A stretch of DNA of 64,000 bases from positions 40,060,581-40,124,580 of the forward strand of contig OX442314.1 of the NCBI GenBank assembly GCA_949358305.1, written 5' to 3'. The stretch's first letter is position 1; each line of letters begins with the position of its first letter. This document shows positions 9,628 through 21,398 of the stretch, in pieces. Both the position numbers and the translations under genes were made by a program. The notes under the pieces were generated by a model that was not told the origin of the DNA, did no database searches, and saw nothing but the letters and a program-made list of their open reading frames with translations. This DNA is from Strigamia acuminata (taxonomy: Eukaryota > Arthropoda > Chilopoda > Geophilomorpha > Linotaeniidae).

Positions 9628-9975
9628 ATGGGGATTTCATACTAAGGTCGAAATGAATAAGGTCGAAACAGGATTTCGACCTTATTCATTTTTACCCAAG
9701 TATCCCATCTTTGGGCGAAATGATTAAAGTCGAATTTACGTATACTGAAATGACTAGGGTCGAAATGACTAAGGTCGAAATGCCGTTTCTACCTTATTCA
9801 TGAATAAGGTCGAAATGACTAAGGTCGAAATCCTGTTTCGATCTTATTCATGAATAAGGTCGAAACTCTAAATTTTTATATGAATAAGGTCGAAACTCTA
9901 AATTTTTATATGAATAAGGTCGAAACTCAAAAATTCAAAAACTCAAAAACATGAGAATTTCCCATGAGAATCTCG
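9628..9975. repeat. Left arm of foldback element
   Basis: About ten GGTCGAAA units in both orientations, several as back-to-back TTTCGACCTTATTCATGAATAAGGTCGAAA-like palindromes, ending in a GAGAATTTCCCATGAGAAT block. Reverse-complementary to 56951-57287. Confidence 0.8.
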
Positions 9976-10392
9976 TGTCTTCTCTCTTTCTCTAATCACA
10001 ATCTAAAAAATGTTTTTTATCACATGTTTTATATTTCAGGAAACCAGAGCTTCTAGCAGAAACTTTTTCCCATTTTTTCCCATTTATTTTGTAAATAAGG
10101 AATAAAAAAACTTAATTTTAGCCTAAATAAAGTTGTTTTTATTTTGATATTGATTTAATTTTTTTTTTGAATGTTAATTGGCATTATAAAGTGTGTACAC
10201 ACTGGCCTGATCCAACAATGCAAAAAACACCGCCGAAAACACCGCATCTATTACAAAATGCGCGGCGACAGGCTCATTAGCGCATTTACCCGGTGCTTCA
10301 CTGCATCACATCAACGCCATATTTTTTCGGTTTTTTATGTTTTTTACCTCGTTTTAACTCGTTTTTATCAATTTTTTTATGATTTCTTAAGT

Positions 10393-11054
10393 TGTTACGA
10401 ATCAACTTAGATGTTTAATTGATTTGATCTGAATTTACGCGCAAGGTGATGTTAGCGCAAACCAGTGGGCAAAGTTCGTAGATTTACTCTGTTTGTTCCA
10501 TCGTCATATGCGGTGAATAAACCTAACTCGCTGTAACACACATTATTTATATTCGACGGGCTCAATCTCACGTTGTGGGTCTTTACGTTTAAAAAGAATG
10601 AGTATGCGCAGTGATATTCATATGCGGGTGGGCGTAGGATGTCACAGGCATGCGAAGGGATAAAAGGTGGGCAAAAAGAGGCGCTATTAAGTGTTAGATT
10701 AGAAGGTGCGCGTGTTAAAGCGCAAAATAAAGATTGACAAACTCAATTCAATCTAAGAGGTGTTAACTCGTTGAGAGAAATATGAGAAGTGTGGATTATG
10801 GATAAAAGCAGTGACCAGGTAAACATGAGTCATGTGACCAGGTCGATTTAAGTGGGTGAGGGGGATGAAAGGTATAAAATAAGGTTAATTGTTGGAAATA
10901 ATAAGATGCGCGCAATGAAGCTGCGCATATATTTAGAGATGAATCATCGATGTTAGATGAAAAGAAAGATTGGGAAAAAATAAGAAAACTTAAGATTGGG
11001 TCAGTCTAAGTTAGAAACGAATAAAAAAGAAGGGTGGGTAACCTGCCCGTGACA
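10393..11054 (-). repeat. Gypsy E 3' LTR (662 bp)
   Basis: Matches 56074-56746 throughout apart from the 11 bp indel and a few base changes. Flanked outside by AAGT and inside by the polypurine tract. Confidence 0.92.
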
Positions 11055-11067
11055 TCCCTCCCCCCTT
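11055..11067 (-). other. Gypsy E polypurine tract
   Basis: The minus strand reads AAGGGGGGAGGGA directly before the 3' LTR, the normal site for plus-strand DNA priming. Confidence 0.8.
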
Positions 11068-12926
11068 AGGCTTTTATTATTCGAGATTTATCGAAGGGAA
11101 TAAAAGGATAAGAGACAAGGAAAGTCATACAATAATAATGCGCTATGCGCAAAAACTATACAAATTGTCAAAAAATAAATAAGAAATAAACAAAAATAAA
11201 TTAAACAAAATGATGCGCGTCTGCGCAAAGACTTAACAACTCTGTCTAGAATAATGCACAAAAGTTAAACAATACTAAATTAAATATCAAAGATCAACTA
11301 AATTATTAAAGTTAAAGAATTAATAAATCACCATGGCTTTCGAAAATAAATTTGAACCAAATTTTTTCTGTAAAGTCACAATGGTAAAATTTAAATCATT
11401 TTACTCGAAATCACAAAACGAAACAGGGACGGCACAAGGAGGGCGAACACTAAACCTAAAGGGGCCGACGATACCTAGGACGGACGAGAGTCTATACACT
11501 TTACCCAAACAATTTATGTAATAAAAATTTTAAACACTTTTTACTTTTTACTTTTTGTATAAATAAACATTTTTTCTCGTTTCAAAATCAACGAAAAAAG
11601 AATCCACAATTTAAATTTAAATGAAAATAAAGAGCTGACACATGAGAATTATCAGGAATCGAAATGGGATTTATTAATTTTCAGATTGGGTATTATGTTA
11701 TGGTAGGATGCGCGTAATTGCGCAAAACAAACACAAAATAAAGGTAAGGTACAAAATTATGCAATCTGCATAAGGTAAGTATGATTTCAGATTAATTAGG
11801 AACTTTTAAATGGATGCGCGAGACTTTGCGCAAGGATAATTTAGGTTATTAATTCTATGAATGAAATGGAAAACAGAAACATATAAAATATTATAGAACA
11901 TAACAAATACCCGCGCGTACAATGCAACTCGTATTGCCACGGAATTAGACACGTTGATCTAAAATATCACAGAATTAAAGTAATTATGAAGAATTAGTTA
12001 AATATCACAATAATCTTGATTAAATATTAAATATTCATTAAATAAATTTAAACATGAAATATTAACTTGAATCATTCCAGAATGATTGCGCTAAAAATAA
12101 AGTTTAACTGAAATTAACCGAAATTAAATTAAAAATTAAATAGAATTAAATTCCTAATCTTTAGGACGATTATCATAATTAAATGAAGGTAATTCTGGAA
12201 TGATTATGGCACAAAAAGATATCACAATAATTGAAACAAAATAAATATATCAATAATATACTAGAAAAATTATCAAAATCATAATTGCACTTAAACAAAA
12301 TATAATTGTAGCACTAAAAGTCCAATTGTCCGATTTTAAAGCACTAAAAACGTAAAAATAATTAAATAAAAATATAAATTATCAGTGAGAATTATCACAG
12401 TAGAAAACTTGCGCAAAAATAATAACACTTATGATAAAACACTAATAATAATTATTTGTTCCTTGAATCAACACATTACCGCTGCCCAAGCTCCTTCCAT
12501 TAAGTCCTCCAACTCGAGAGATGTTTTACGGAGCGCCTCATCAATGGAATCGCATGGCGGAACAAGAAAATGATGAAAATTCAGAAATGATGAAGTTTTG
12601 TGGATACCATGTAGATATTTAAATGCAGGCCGGCCCAAACTCAACGCACAAATGCGGAGATATTTTACTAGGGCATTTACCAGAGATCCACGATCTGGCA
12701 ACGCAGTTTGGACACAATTCGGGTTAAATGATGATGAAAACACAAAATAATGATGAATAGTAGGTTGATGTGCGCACAAAGTACTCGCAAATCACCAGGA
12801 TCCTCGTATCAAGTCCTTCAACTCAACGCCGAAGCGGAGGAGTTTTATGAAGCGCCCATTAATACGATCTCCTGACTTCAATTCGCAAAAAACTTGCGCA
12901 CACAAAGCCACGTTTGGGATTGTTAC
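11068..12926 (-). other. Gypsy E 3' non-coding region with three degenerate repeats
   Basis: About 1.9 kb, very AT-rich, with no convincing coding sequence. Three related units of about 45 bp occur at 12501-12550, 12636-12690 and 12816-12872, all with an (AACTC)..GCGGAG..TTTTA..GCGCC-type core. They may be structural or regulatory RNA elements; function unknown. Confidence 0.5.
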
Positions 12927-15115
12927 TTACTCGAATTCCAAGGTTTGACGGTGTTGAGGATCTCGGAAATAAATTAGCATGTTGAACGCCACTTCCACCA
13001 CAACACGTCGCGCATCTTGGAATGTACGTGCGCCCTGCCGATTTATTTCGAAAAGACAGTGAGCCAGAAAGTATTCTCCATACCTCCTGTAGAGAAGATG
13101 CAACAGCGGCTCAGCCTCCGAACGAAACATATGCAAGTCCGCAATGGCTAAAGATCGGAAAAGCTGCCGCTGAGCCCGAATCGACATATCGAACTGGAGA
13201 CATCCTCGTTCTCCCTCAGCAAAATTGCAGCGAATCGCGGTGGGAGACATCAAACTTGGAAGAAGTTCCAGAGTTATAAATGGTTGGGTTGCATCCCACT
13301 CACCTCGTCTTGTGCGCGGGGCAGGAGGCAGGAACACGTAACGATAGACGGTTGAACAGCGTATCTCGCGCAATTCGGTCAAACGAACCCGCTCCCGATT
13401 TTGTTTGAATTCCTTTTCACTAGCTTCTTCGATTGCCCTTCTATTTGTGCGATGTTGTTCGGCGAGTCGCTCTCTTTCCAGTCATATCTCCTTCGATATT
13501 CCAGATCTTGTCGCTCATCTGTTCGGTCCTGTCGCCCACGTCGCTTCAGAGTCTGATGCAATACTTGGGAAATTTCCTCGTGCATTATCCATATTAACAA
13601 TTCCAGCGCATTTACTCGATCATAAAGATCACATTGGCTCAAACGATGTTGGATCTGATTGGACATAGATCGGATGCGCAAAAGTGTTTCATTAAAAACA
13701 TCTTGGAAATCAGCCTGGAGGATGTCAAAGTCGCGGTCCATCATAAATTTAATCAAGGCCATCCAACCTCGGCGCTCCATATAGAATCTGGATGACGGTT
13801 CGGACACTCCCCGCGCATATACATTTACCTCATAATGATTTAATAATTCGTAAATAACTTCGAACGTATGCACAGGTTTCGAGCTAACTCCAGACCTATC
13901 GGTGGACAAATCACAATGAGTAGCTGATGCGGTAATTGACCGTCCATCGCCCAACTGGGGCTGTGCTGACTCTAAATGTGATCCCGTTAGAAATAATCGA
14001 TCAGAAATAGTTACCGTGCTGTTAGGAGGTATGGATGCGCTAGTGTTTCCGGGGAGTGCATTTGGTACCACTCGAAAATGAGACACAAGGACGGAAATTT
14101 TGGACTTCTGCGAAGTCTCACGAGGTACAATCTTTACTGTTGCTCGTCTACTCAGTTCACCCGAGATTGGTCTTCTGGTTGGAGATTGCGGCAAATTGAC
14201 CGTACGTGGATCCCTCGCTTTCTTCTCAGGTTTTTGCGCATTTATAATTTGATCAGGAGGTGTCTCAATGATTACTTGATTAACTGGTCCCAATAATGGC
14301 GGAGTAATACTCAACTCGGATCCACAATCTCGAACTGGCGGTGTACTGGCCCGTTCCCGCTCAATCTCCTCGTTTTCCTGCTCTATCATTTCGTCCAATA
14401 ATGCGCTATCACACTCACAACATAAATTCAAAGTCAAATCCGGGGATGTAGGTGTTAGGCTGGGCTGCGCTTCAAACTGAGACGAGGCGCTTGCAAATAA
14501 TGCATCATCATCATCGTCACCGCTGCTCCAGCTATCATCAGCTTCAACTGGCAAATCCGACAAATGCGCAACGGCCCGTGCAATAGCTTCTTGAACCTGG
14601 TGTACATTACCATCGATAGTCTCCTGAAGAGATGAAATAACCTCTCGTCCCATTATTGCACGTGTTGCAGGCTGCTCATGATGTAGTGGGTCCTCAGCCG
14701 GTGAATCAAGAAGTTGGGCAATGCTAGTACCAGGATAAATCCACCGACGAAGATTAATATGATTTGTTTGCGCCACTCGTCGCGCACGTTGCCAGTACCA
14801 GCGATGTACCGTCTCGAATCGCAGAATCGAAGCCGGGCTCCCGTTGAGCTCCCTAAACGGTGAATATGTAACACCGCCAATATTAATGTTATCTTGCCTG
14901 CGTCGACGCAACGCCCATCCAAAAATCTGTCTCATCCAAACCGCGAATAGATCCCTCGGCAAGTCCCCATTCCCGTTGCACGCTCGACAGGTGAGAGCGG
15001 CTCGCGGCGGGTCCTCCTCCATACCGTGACCCGAGCAAACTGGACATATTTCGTGGCTCGGAAAACCCATACCGAATGTTTCCCCAAAAGGCTCCTCGTC
15101 CCGATTGGCGTCCAT
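12927..15115 (-). pseudogene. Gypsy E third ORF, DnaJ-type zinc motifs, one frameshift
   Basis: Starts at the ATG at 15115 and runs 578 codons to 13379. An overlapping -1 frame, open from about 13490, continues to 12927. The other frame between about 13490 and 13382 codes for a charged helix-like stretch, so one base indel near 13487 probably split a protein of about 730 residues. The N-terminus has two CxxCxGxG motifs (C24-G31 and C43-G50), the signature of the DnaJ zinc-binding domain, but only two of the usual four repeats and no J domain. A polyaspartate stretch lies near residue 200. I see no signal peptide, furin site or clear membrane anchor, so it does not look like an errantivirus Env. 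A pyrimidine-rich acceptor (CTTAG at about 15150) precedes it, so it might be made from a spliced RNA. Function unknown. Confidence 0.7.
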
Positions 15116-15923
15116 GTTGGTTTCGATATTCGTTGGAAATATAATGCGCCTAAGTTGGTGGAGGCAAAGCTTATATAAATGTACAAAACAAATGATACGT
15201 TTGACAAACGATACTCACAATTATCAAGCGCAAACAACACGAACGCGCACAGAACGAACAACAGGAACACTTATAACTTTCACGTGAATAATCCAATCAA
15301 AAATGCGCTTTATCGTAAACTAATGCTTCGAGAAGCTTCGATGAACAATTGAAAACTCGCACATGTAATAAAGTCGGGTTCGAGGTTAGACACTAACTAA
15401 TTACAATAGAAGAGCGACATTCAGTGTTGGAATTCGGAAGTTAACGAAGGTTGTCTTCGCTCAAAACTCTCGTTTCAAAGTGATTAAATAAGGATGGTGA
15501 GACAAACAAGTAATAATTCAGAACACAAAATATTAATTTAAATAAAGTGCGCATAAATTATATTGATTGAATAATTTAAATGAACTGTGGAAATAACCAC
15601 GTGCTATTGTTAGAGATTAATTGGCATCGCGCACTCTGGTGACGGACATAGTCCCTGATTGAAATGGACTTAGTCAATTTCCAGTCGCGAGTGAATGTAA
15701 ACATGAAACACATAACACAAAATATTAAATATAAAATATGAAGAAAACATAAAATAACATAAAACATAAAAATTGAGATGAATAAATTTAAAATAAAAGA
15801 AAAAATAGTTTTTTTTAAACAAAATAGGTAGTAAAGATAGATTTACACCGGATTACACTTGGGTTTTTTTTTTTTTGTTTTTTTTTTTTTTTTTTTAGTT
15901 TAGTTTTAGAAAATAAAAGAAAA
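15116..15923 (-). other. Gypsy E spacer between integrase and third ORF
   Basis: No coding sequence seen. AT-rich, with two long T runs at 15865-15897 (poly-A on the coding strand) and a possible splice acceptor near 15150. Confidence 0.5.
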
Positions 15924-18497
15924 TTACTTAAATGAAAGAAAATAGGTAGAAAAAATATCTAAAGTGTTGACAGTAAAAATTTCAACATGTTTATCAATAA
16001 TTTCAACGTCTTGTAAAGTTAAAAAATTGGCCTCGGCAAAAAACCAATGTCGCAATTCCACTACATTGTAGGGCTGGGTTTTTTGACCGTTTTCATCCAT
16101 TAGGATTACTGTATTGGGGCCCACCAATCTATGTATAATATATACACCTTCAGTACGCTGGCGTAAACCTGCTGCGAATTGTTTATCGGCAGATGAAGGT
16201 TGCCGATTGCGCAAAGTTACCCAGTCGCCAGGACGGAAGTCATGGGGGCGCCGTTTTAAATCGAACCACTTTTTGTGTCGAATTTGGGACTCGCGCAAGT
16301 TGTTAATCGCGCTTTCTCGCATTCTACGCATATGTTCGTGCAAATTCTCAGCTTCAACGGGCGGTAACGGTTCTCCGTCATCCGTGTCGCTATCCAGGTC
16401 GCCTGGGAATCGAGCTTCCTGGCCTATTACCATTTTAAAGGGTGAATACTTTAAAGAAATTTGATATGCCGAATTAATTGCGAGCACGAAATAGCCAATA
16501 TTGACATCCCATCGCGTATGGTCATCGTCAATATATGCTAATATACAGTTCTTTAAAGATTGGTTGAGTCTTTCCGCAATATTACCTTGCGGGTGGTATG
16601 CGGCGGTATATCTATTTATTGCGCCAAGTTGCTGGATTTGGCTACGAAATTCTGGTGAGCGAAAAGCAGGCGCATTATCGCTGATAATTATCTTGGGAAA
16701 ACCCCATCTTTTACAGAATTTCTGAATTTGTTTGACCGTAGTCGCTATATTCGAATTTTCAGTTAAGCGTACGTCTAACCATCGGCTAGCAGAGTCGACC
16801 ATCACAAAGGCATAGCAATGTCCTTCTGTGGATCGAGGTTTCTTGCCGTAATAGTCGATGTAAATGGCAGAGAAAAGATGGCGCGATCTGGACATTATCA
16901 TTTTTCCATATGGGAGTCTGTTAAGGGGTTTAGCTCTTTGACACGCTTCGCATACCTGGATCCATGTTCTGATATCCTCGCGCATCTTTGGCCAAAATAC
17001 GCGCGATTTAATGCGATGGAGTGTTCGTTCTTGCCCCATATGTCCAACTACGGGAGGATAGTGCATTGCGCGGAAATATCTTTCTCTAAGCTCAAATGGG
17101 AGATATATTTGGCGCCTCTTTCTAATTTCATTAATATGGACAGGAGGGAAACGACATAACATCTCTTTATACATGCCGAAATCTTGCGCGTCAGCCACAA
17201 TTTTAGCAGCCTCATCTGGATCAAGTGGTAACATTTGGGCAGTTAAATAAAATATCAACTCACGCGACCAGGGGTCCTGTCTTTGCGCAGCGATGATTTC
17301 AGCAGCAGTAGGCAACAGCTCGAACGGAGGATGTTCGATTGGAGGATCGTGCTCCAGTTCGGCTTGCTTCTCTGCTTCAGTTCTTGTACCCTCAACTACT
17401 GTCCTTTCCCGTCGTGGACGCAATCTCGATGGAGTCCTTTGCGCTGATGTTGGAGGCGCATAATAACTTCTTGTCGGCGGCGACATGTCACGAATAGGTC
17501 CAAAACTGTCCTCAGACGATGTGGAATCAGAATCCGGGTCTGAAGTATATCCCTCTGGCCTCTGCTGTCCTGATGGTCCCGCCGCATCGTCATACATCAC
17601 TGGTTCAGAAGGTTGACGCGGAGAAATAACAGGAAAATCAGTGATAGGAATTGAGGGTGTTGGGGAAGGAGTTGGTAAATTTGGAATTTCAGGAGAAGGT
17701 TTAGGAATAGGCCTTCGATGGCTACCGGGTTGAATTATTGGTGCAGGGACTCCAGTTATTCGACGGAAATTTCGTCGTATTCTGTCCACCAAAGTTCCAG
17801 GCGTCGGCAATTGTGAAGGCGCCGAAGCAGTCCTTTTTCTGAAGCTAGATGGATTTATTGGCGCAGGAATTTTAGTTGGAATAAGTACCGGAGGTGGAAT
17901 GGAACTAGGAATAGGAGTGGATATTGGAGTTGTAGGAGGTGTAGGAATAGGTAAGTGTGGCGGAATCAAAACAGGTTTAGATTTGGGTTTCACCACATGT
18001 GAAGGGATAGTGGATTTATGTTTCACCGCCTTCAACTTTCCTACTTGCTGTGATTTCAATAACTTTGGAAATGTCCATTTTTTAATAGTTCCTGCATACC
18101 TGGGTGGTAGCCATGGTGGTGTTTTAGGAATTAAAGATGGATCCTTTAATCTAGCTCGAGTTCGTGTTGCTATTGCGCGTTTAGCACGAGGAGATAAAAT
18201 TGGCACAATATTAATTTTGCGTGGTCTTCCTCGTTTCTTTATCAAAATTGGAATTAAAGAGCGCTGTCTACGAGTCCGCAAAGGCACTGAAACACGAACT
18301 GGTGATAAATTAGGAGTTTTTACTTGTGAAGTTGGTTGCGCAACTGGAACAGGCACATTTGGCGTTGCAGTTGGTTGCACAACTGGTGTCGGCGCAACTG
18401 GAGATAAAGTAGGCGGAGGTACCGACGTCGGAGTAGTAGCTGCGCCAGTTGGAGGTGGAGCTTGCGCACCTGAAGTTGGCGCATGTCCAGTCGCTTT
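15924..18497 (-). pseudogene. Gypsy E Pol, part 2: proline-rich linker and integrase
   Basis: Continuation of pol on the other side of copia A, with no stop up to the insertion point. About 330 residues rich in Pro, Thr and Ser come first, an unusually long linker. Integrase follows, with an HHCC-type zinc-binding region (GHMGQERTLHRI...CEACQRAK), then the core with Asp in IYIDYYG, Asp in ISDNAPAF and Glu in GNIAERLNQS, i.e. D, D, E at integrase spacing. The C-terminal part (PGDWVTLRNRQ) is the GPY/F-like region; no chromodomain is evident. This half looks intact but is separated from its promoter and RT by the 32 kb insertion. Confidence 0.9.
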
Positions 18498-18968
18498 TGT
18501 TGGTTATCGATGCCAAACAGTCCTCCGTACTTGTTTTGCGCATTTCTTAATGTATTACTGCATTATGCAGCCTAGTGTATTTATTAGGATTTATTTCATT
18601 ATTTAACATTGGGCATAATGCTGCCTCTATACTGTTTACATTTGTATTACTTATTATCAACACCAGATGGTGTGCATGTATGTTTTTCTCAATCACAATG
18701 GCCGCTTGCATGCCAGCAAGCACTCATGTATTTTCTCCACCTAAATGGACCAAATTATGTAAGCATTTTCGTTTTAATTAAACATTTAGTTTATTTTTAC
18801 ATTTTGTTTGTCACTTATGAGCATTTTAGAGTGCAGTGACTTTATTTTCCACCATTTTCAAGCGCTGGAGGTGCGCGCACGTCATTGCGCTCATATTAGC
18901 CGTGTTTCGGCATTTAAACTCGCTTCCACACACAGTATTTCATACTGTGAGCGCACTCCTCTGCTACA
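18498..18968 (+). repeat. Copia A 5' LTR (471 bp)
   Basis: TGTTGGTTATCG... to ...CCTCTGCTACA. The last 12 bases almost copy the 3' end of initiator tRNA-Met. Confidence 0.95.
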
Positions 18969-18970
18969 AG

Positions 18971-18988
18971 TGGTAGCAGAGGATGGTT
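18971..18988 (+). other. Copia A primer-binding site (initiator tRNA-Met 3' end)
   Basis: TGGTAGCAGAGGATGGTT is complementary over 18 bases to the 3' end of eukaryotic initiator tRNA-Met including CCA. Two bases separate it from the LTR. The LTR end can pair with it (stem 18957-18967 with 18973-18983). Confidence 0.92.
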
Positions 18989-19574
18989 GCTATCCTTGCA
19001 GCACGCCGAAACCGCTAATTTTTATCGCCATTTTCGCGAAATTCGCGAATTTGCGATAAATTTTCTATTTGCAGATTGCGCCGATTTCCGCGACGATTTT
19101 CGTCTCTAGAACGTTCGAGACGACACGCCGACGTTCTCACGTAGTCTGCACGACCAACTCTACGATTTTTCATTTAATTTCGTCCGAATTTCTGCGGGTT
19201 TCGCAATTTTCGAGACGAATTTCAATTTATTTTCAGATTTTCGCTGTTTTCCAACGAGAATCAACGTTGGAAACCCGTTTTACACAGCGTGAACGACGAT
19301 TTGGACTAATTCCCGACTTAGTACACCGTGTACGGTCGTTGTATCGACGATTTTTCTCGAAGAAACGACGATTTTCGACGATTTTCGCATTTAAATGCGC
19401 AACTACGCCATTTTCATCTCTAGATTGGCGCAACGTCTCATCACACTAATTAATACTTGCCTTTCAGTTGTCGTAATTAGCTTGTTAGTATTTAAGGTCG
19501 TATTAAGTTTTTGTGGGTCTTTTAGAATAGTTTTTGCTCTTCTGTTCCAGTCGGAACTACCGCATTAACTCATT

Positions 19575-19680
19575 CCTAGCCAGTGCTTACCGTGGCCAAC
19601 AGGTACTCCCGCGCCTCCAGGCAGGCGAACGGACCCCTGTGTGTTGGCTGGCTAGGGTTATTTGGCCACTTCAGAAGTGG
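19575..19680 (+). ncRNA. Conserved structured RNA in the copia A leader
   Basis: Perfect 9 bp outer stem (19575-19583 with 19648-19656), a second helix CCAACA/TGTTGG (19596-19601 with 19642-19647), an inner hairpin with a 5 bp stem and loop CCAGGC (19612-19627), and a following hairpin with a 6 bp stem and loop CAG (19666-19680). The same architecture occurs at 27877-27986 in copia C with different but still complementary outer and inner stems. This is a cis-acting RNA structure in the leader, not a free gene. Confidence 0.75.
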
Positions 19681-19756
19681 TCGCCCAATTCGATTGATAT
19701 CCACTTTGACAGTGCTCCGATTAGTGCGCCGTATTTGTGTAGTGCTATGCGATATT

Positions 19757-21312
19757 AGGGGGTTTCATTAATGAAGCAATTTTGTAATTTTGCAACTTTA
19801 GCAATTTTGCACTTTTGGATTTGTCACATGATATCAGTTCCACCAATCATGTGCATAATTGCAAAAACACAAAACAGAAAAAATACACAATCACAAAATC
19901 AAAGGTAGTTTTGCTATTTTGGAAAAGATGGCAGCAGCCAAACTCAATCCAAGTGGCCATCACAAATTGTGATTAATAATTAGTTTCAAAAACAATCTCA
20001 TAATTTTGCAATTTTGCAATTATTTAAATAGTCACGTGACTTCCTATCCACCATATTAGGTTATAGTTATATCCAACCAATTTTAAAATGTGATGCAAAA
20101 AAACTAGTTCTTATTTGTGTGATGGAACAAAATATTTTTTAATAAGGTGCATTTTAATAAATACTAGCTGTTCACCCACAAAGCCAAAGCCATAGATCAG
20201 ACAAATGTATACAACCAAATCATAAAATAAATTTTTGCAAAACTAAACCAAACCCATAATAATGCAACCCAAACCCAAACCACACCAAACTAAAACCAAT
20301 GCCAATCTGGCCAATACCCAAACACAATCAAACCCAAAAGTTAACCCAAACCCAACGCCAATCCAGCCAATTCAATTTTGGCCCAAACCACTGCAACCTG
20401 CTATTTTGTCCTCCTTTATTATTCAACCACTTTTTCCAACTTTTTCTTATAAATCAACCCAAAAAAGATCGTTTTTTCCAAAATTTAAAATCAACGGTTA
20501 ATCCGATCAAAAAGTTATCTGTACCATCGTTTTCAGCGGAATTTTCTTCTCTGGAAACCTGTTTTAAACATTTCATTCGGTTAATTTTACGAATTTTTGG
20601 TTTTGTCATGGTCGAATCTCGAATCCAAATTCTGCACCAAATTTCCAAATTTTCCCATTCGGTCCCCCGCTAAGATGGCCCGAATCGGCACTTTTCCTCG
20701 CCCGAATCAAAAAGTAAAAAATACAGGCTTGTGCAGAATTGTCTCCTCTTCAAAATGAGCTTGGTTCCATAATTTTCCGAGCTCATCTTGACATAGAAAA
20801 CAATAAAAAACGATACGCGACGAACATTTCCGCCTGAATTTCCATTCGGGCACCCGCTAAAATCGCCCTGAATCGCCCTGAATCGGTACTTTTTTTTACC
20901 CGAATCGAAGTATTGAGTTTCCTAGCTGTTATACAGTCATGGATGCATCAGCATTTTGATGATATACAAGGATACAAGTTAGCCACTTAGATAGAGCTTG
21001 GATGCCTCCATTTTGTTTTGAGTTTCACAAGCCTCAAAATCACTTCTTATCAAAATCACAAAAACTACCTTTTAGATGTTTTTGGGATTTTGTGTTTTTA
21101 CTCTTTTGTGCTTTAGTGAATGTGAATGTGATTGGTAGAACAGATATCACATGACAATACTCAAAAATCACAAAATCGTCCAGATCACACAATTGCAAAA
21201 TTGACTGGGTTAATTCAATGTAAACTCATTTTTGGAGGCATCAAAAAATAATGATTTTGTGATTAATGCAAAATCACAAAATTGCAAAATCATTCATATA
21301 ATGAAACCCCCT
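19757..21312. mobile_element. MITE family 1, copy 2, in the copia A leader (TSD ATT)
   Basis: Same AGGGGGTTTCATTA ends as copy 1 and the same ATT flanks (19754-19756 and 21313-21315). It is split by an unrelated insertion at about 20164-20911 that replaces about 30 bp of the family sequence. It separates the leader structure from the Gag ATG. Confidence 0.85.
20164..20911 (+). repeat. Interspersed repeat inserted in MITE copy 2
   Basis: Begins ACTAGCTGTTCACCC-like and contains a CCAAACCCA-rich stretch, then a block shared with 7040-7255, and two degenerate copies of a CCCGCTAARATNGCCC unit (about 20668-20710 and 20850-20910). No protein coding seen. Possibly a LINE/SINE remnant. Confidence 0.5.
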
Positions 21313-21398
21313 ATTGTGCACCGAGACCGTCAAGTGCTCCAATTGTACCATTCTCCATCCAGTGTGTTTTGCTACGGGTTGTTTCGTAACTCCACGTC

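Noticed and set aside
9640-9935. GGTCGAAA repeats as a CRISPR array
   Set aside because: Units are short, irregularly spaced and in both orientations, the setting is eukaryotic, and they form inverted arms of a transposable element.
10171-10410. Short plus-strand ORF next to gypsy E
   Set aside because: Lies in the T-rich core of the foldback element and crosses into the gypsy E LTR; no protein resemblance.
12927-15115. Calling the gypsy E third ORF an envelope gene
   Set aside because: Position fits, but no signal peptide, cleavage site or membrane anchor is visible; the N-terminal zinc motifs point elsewhere.
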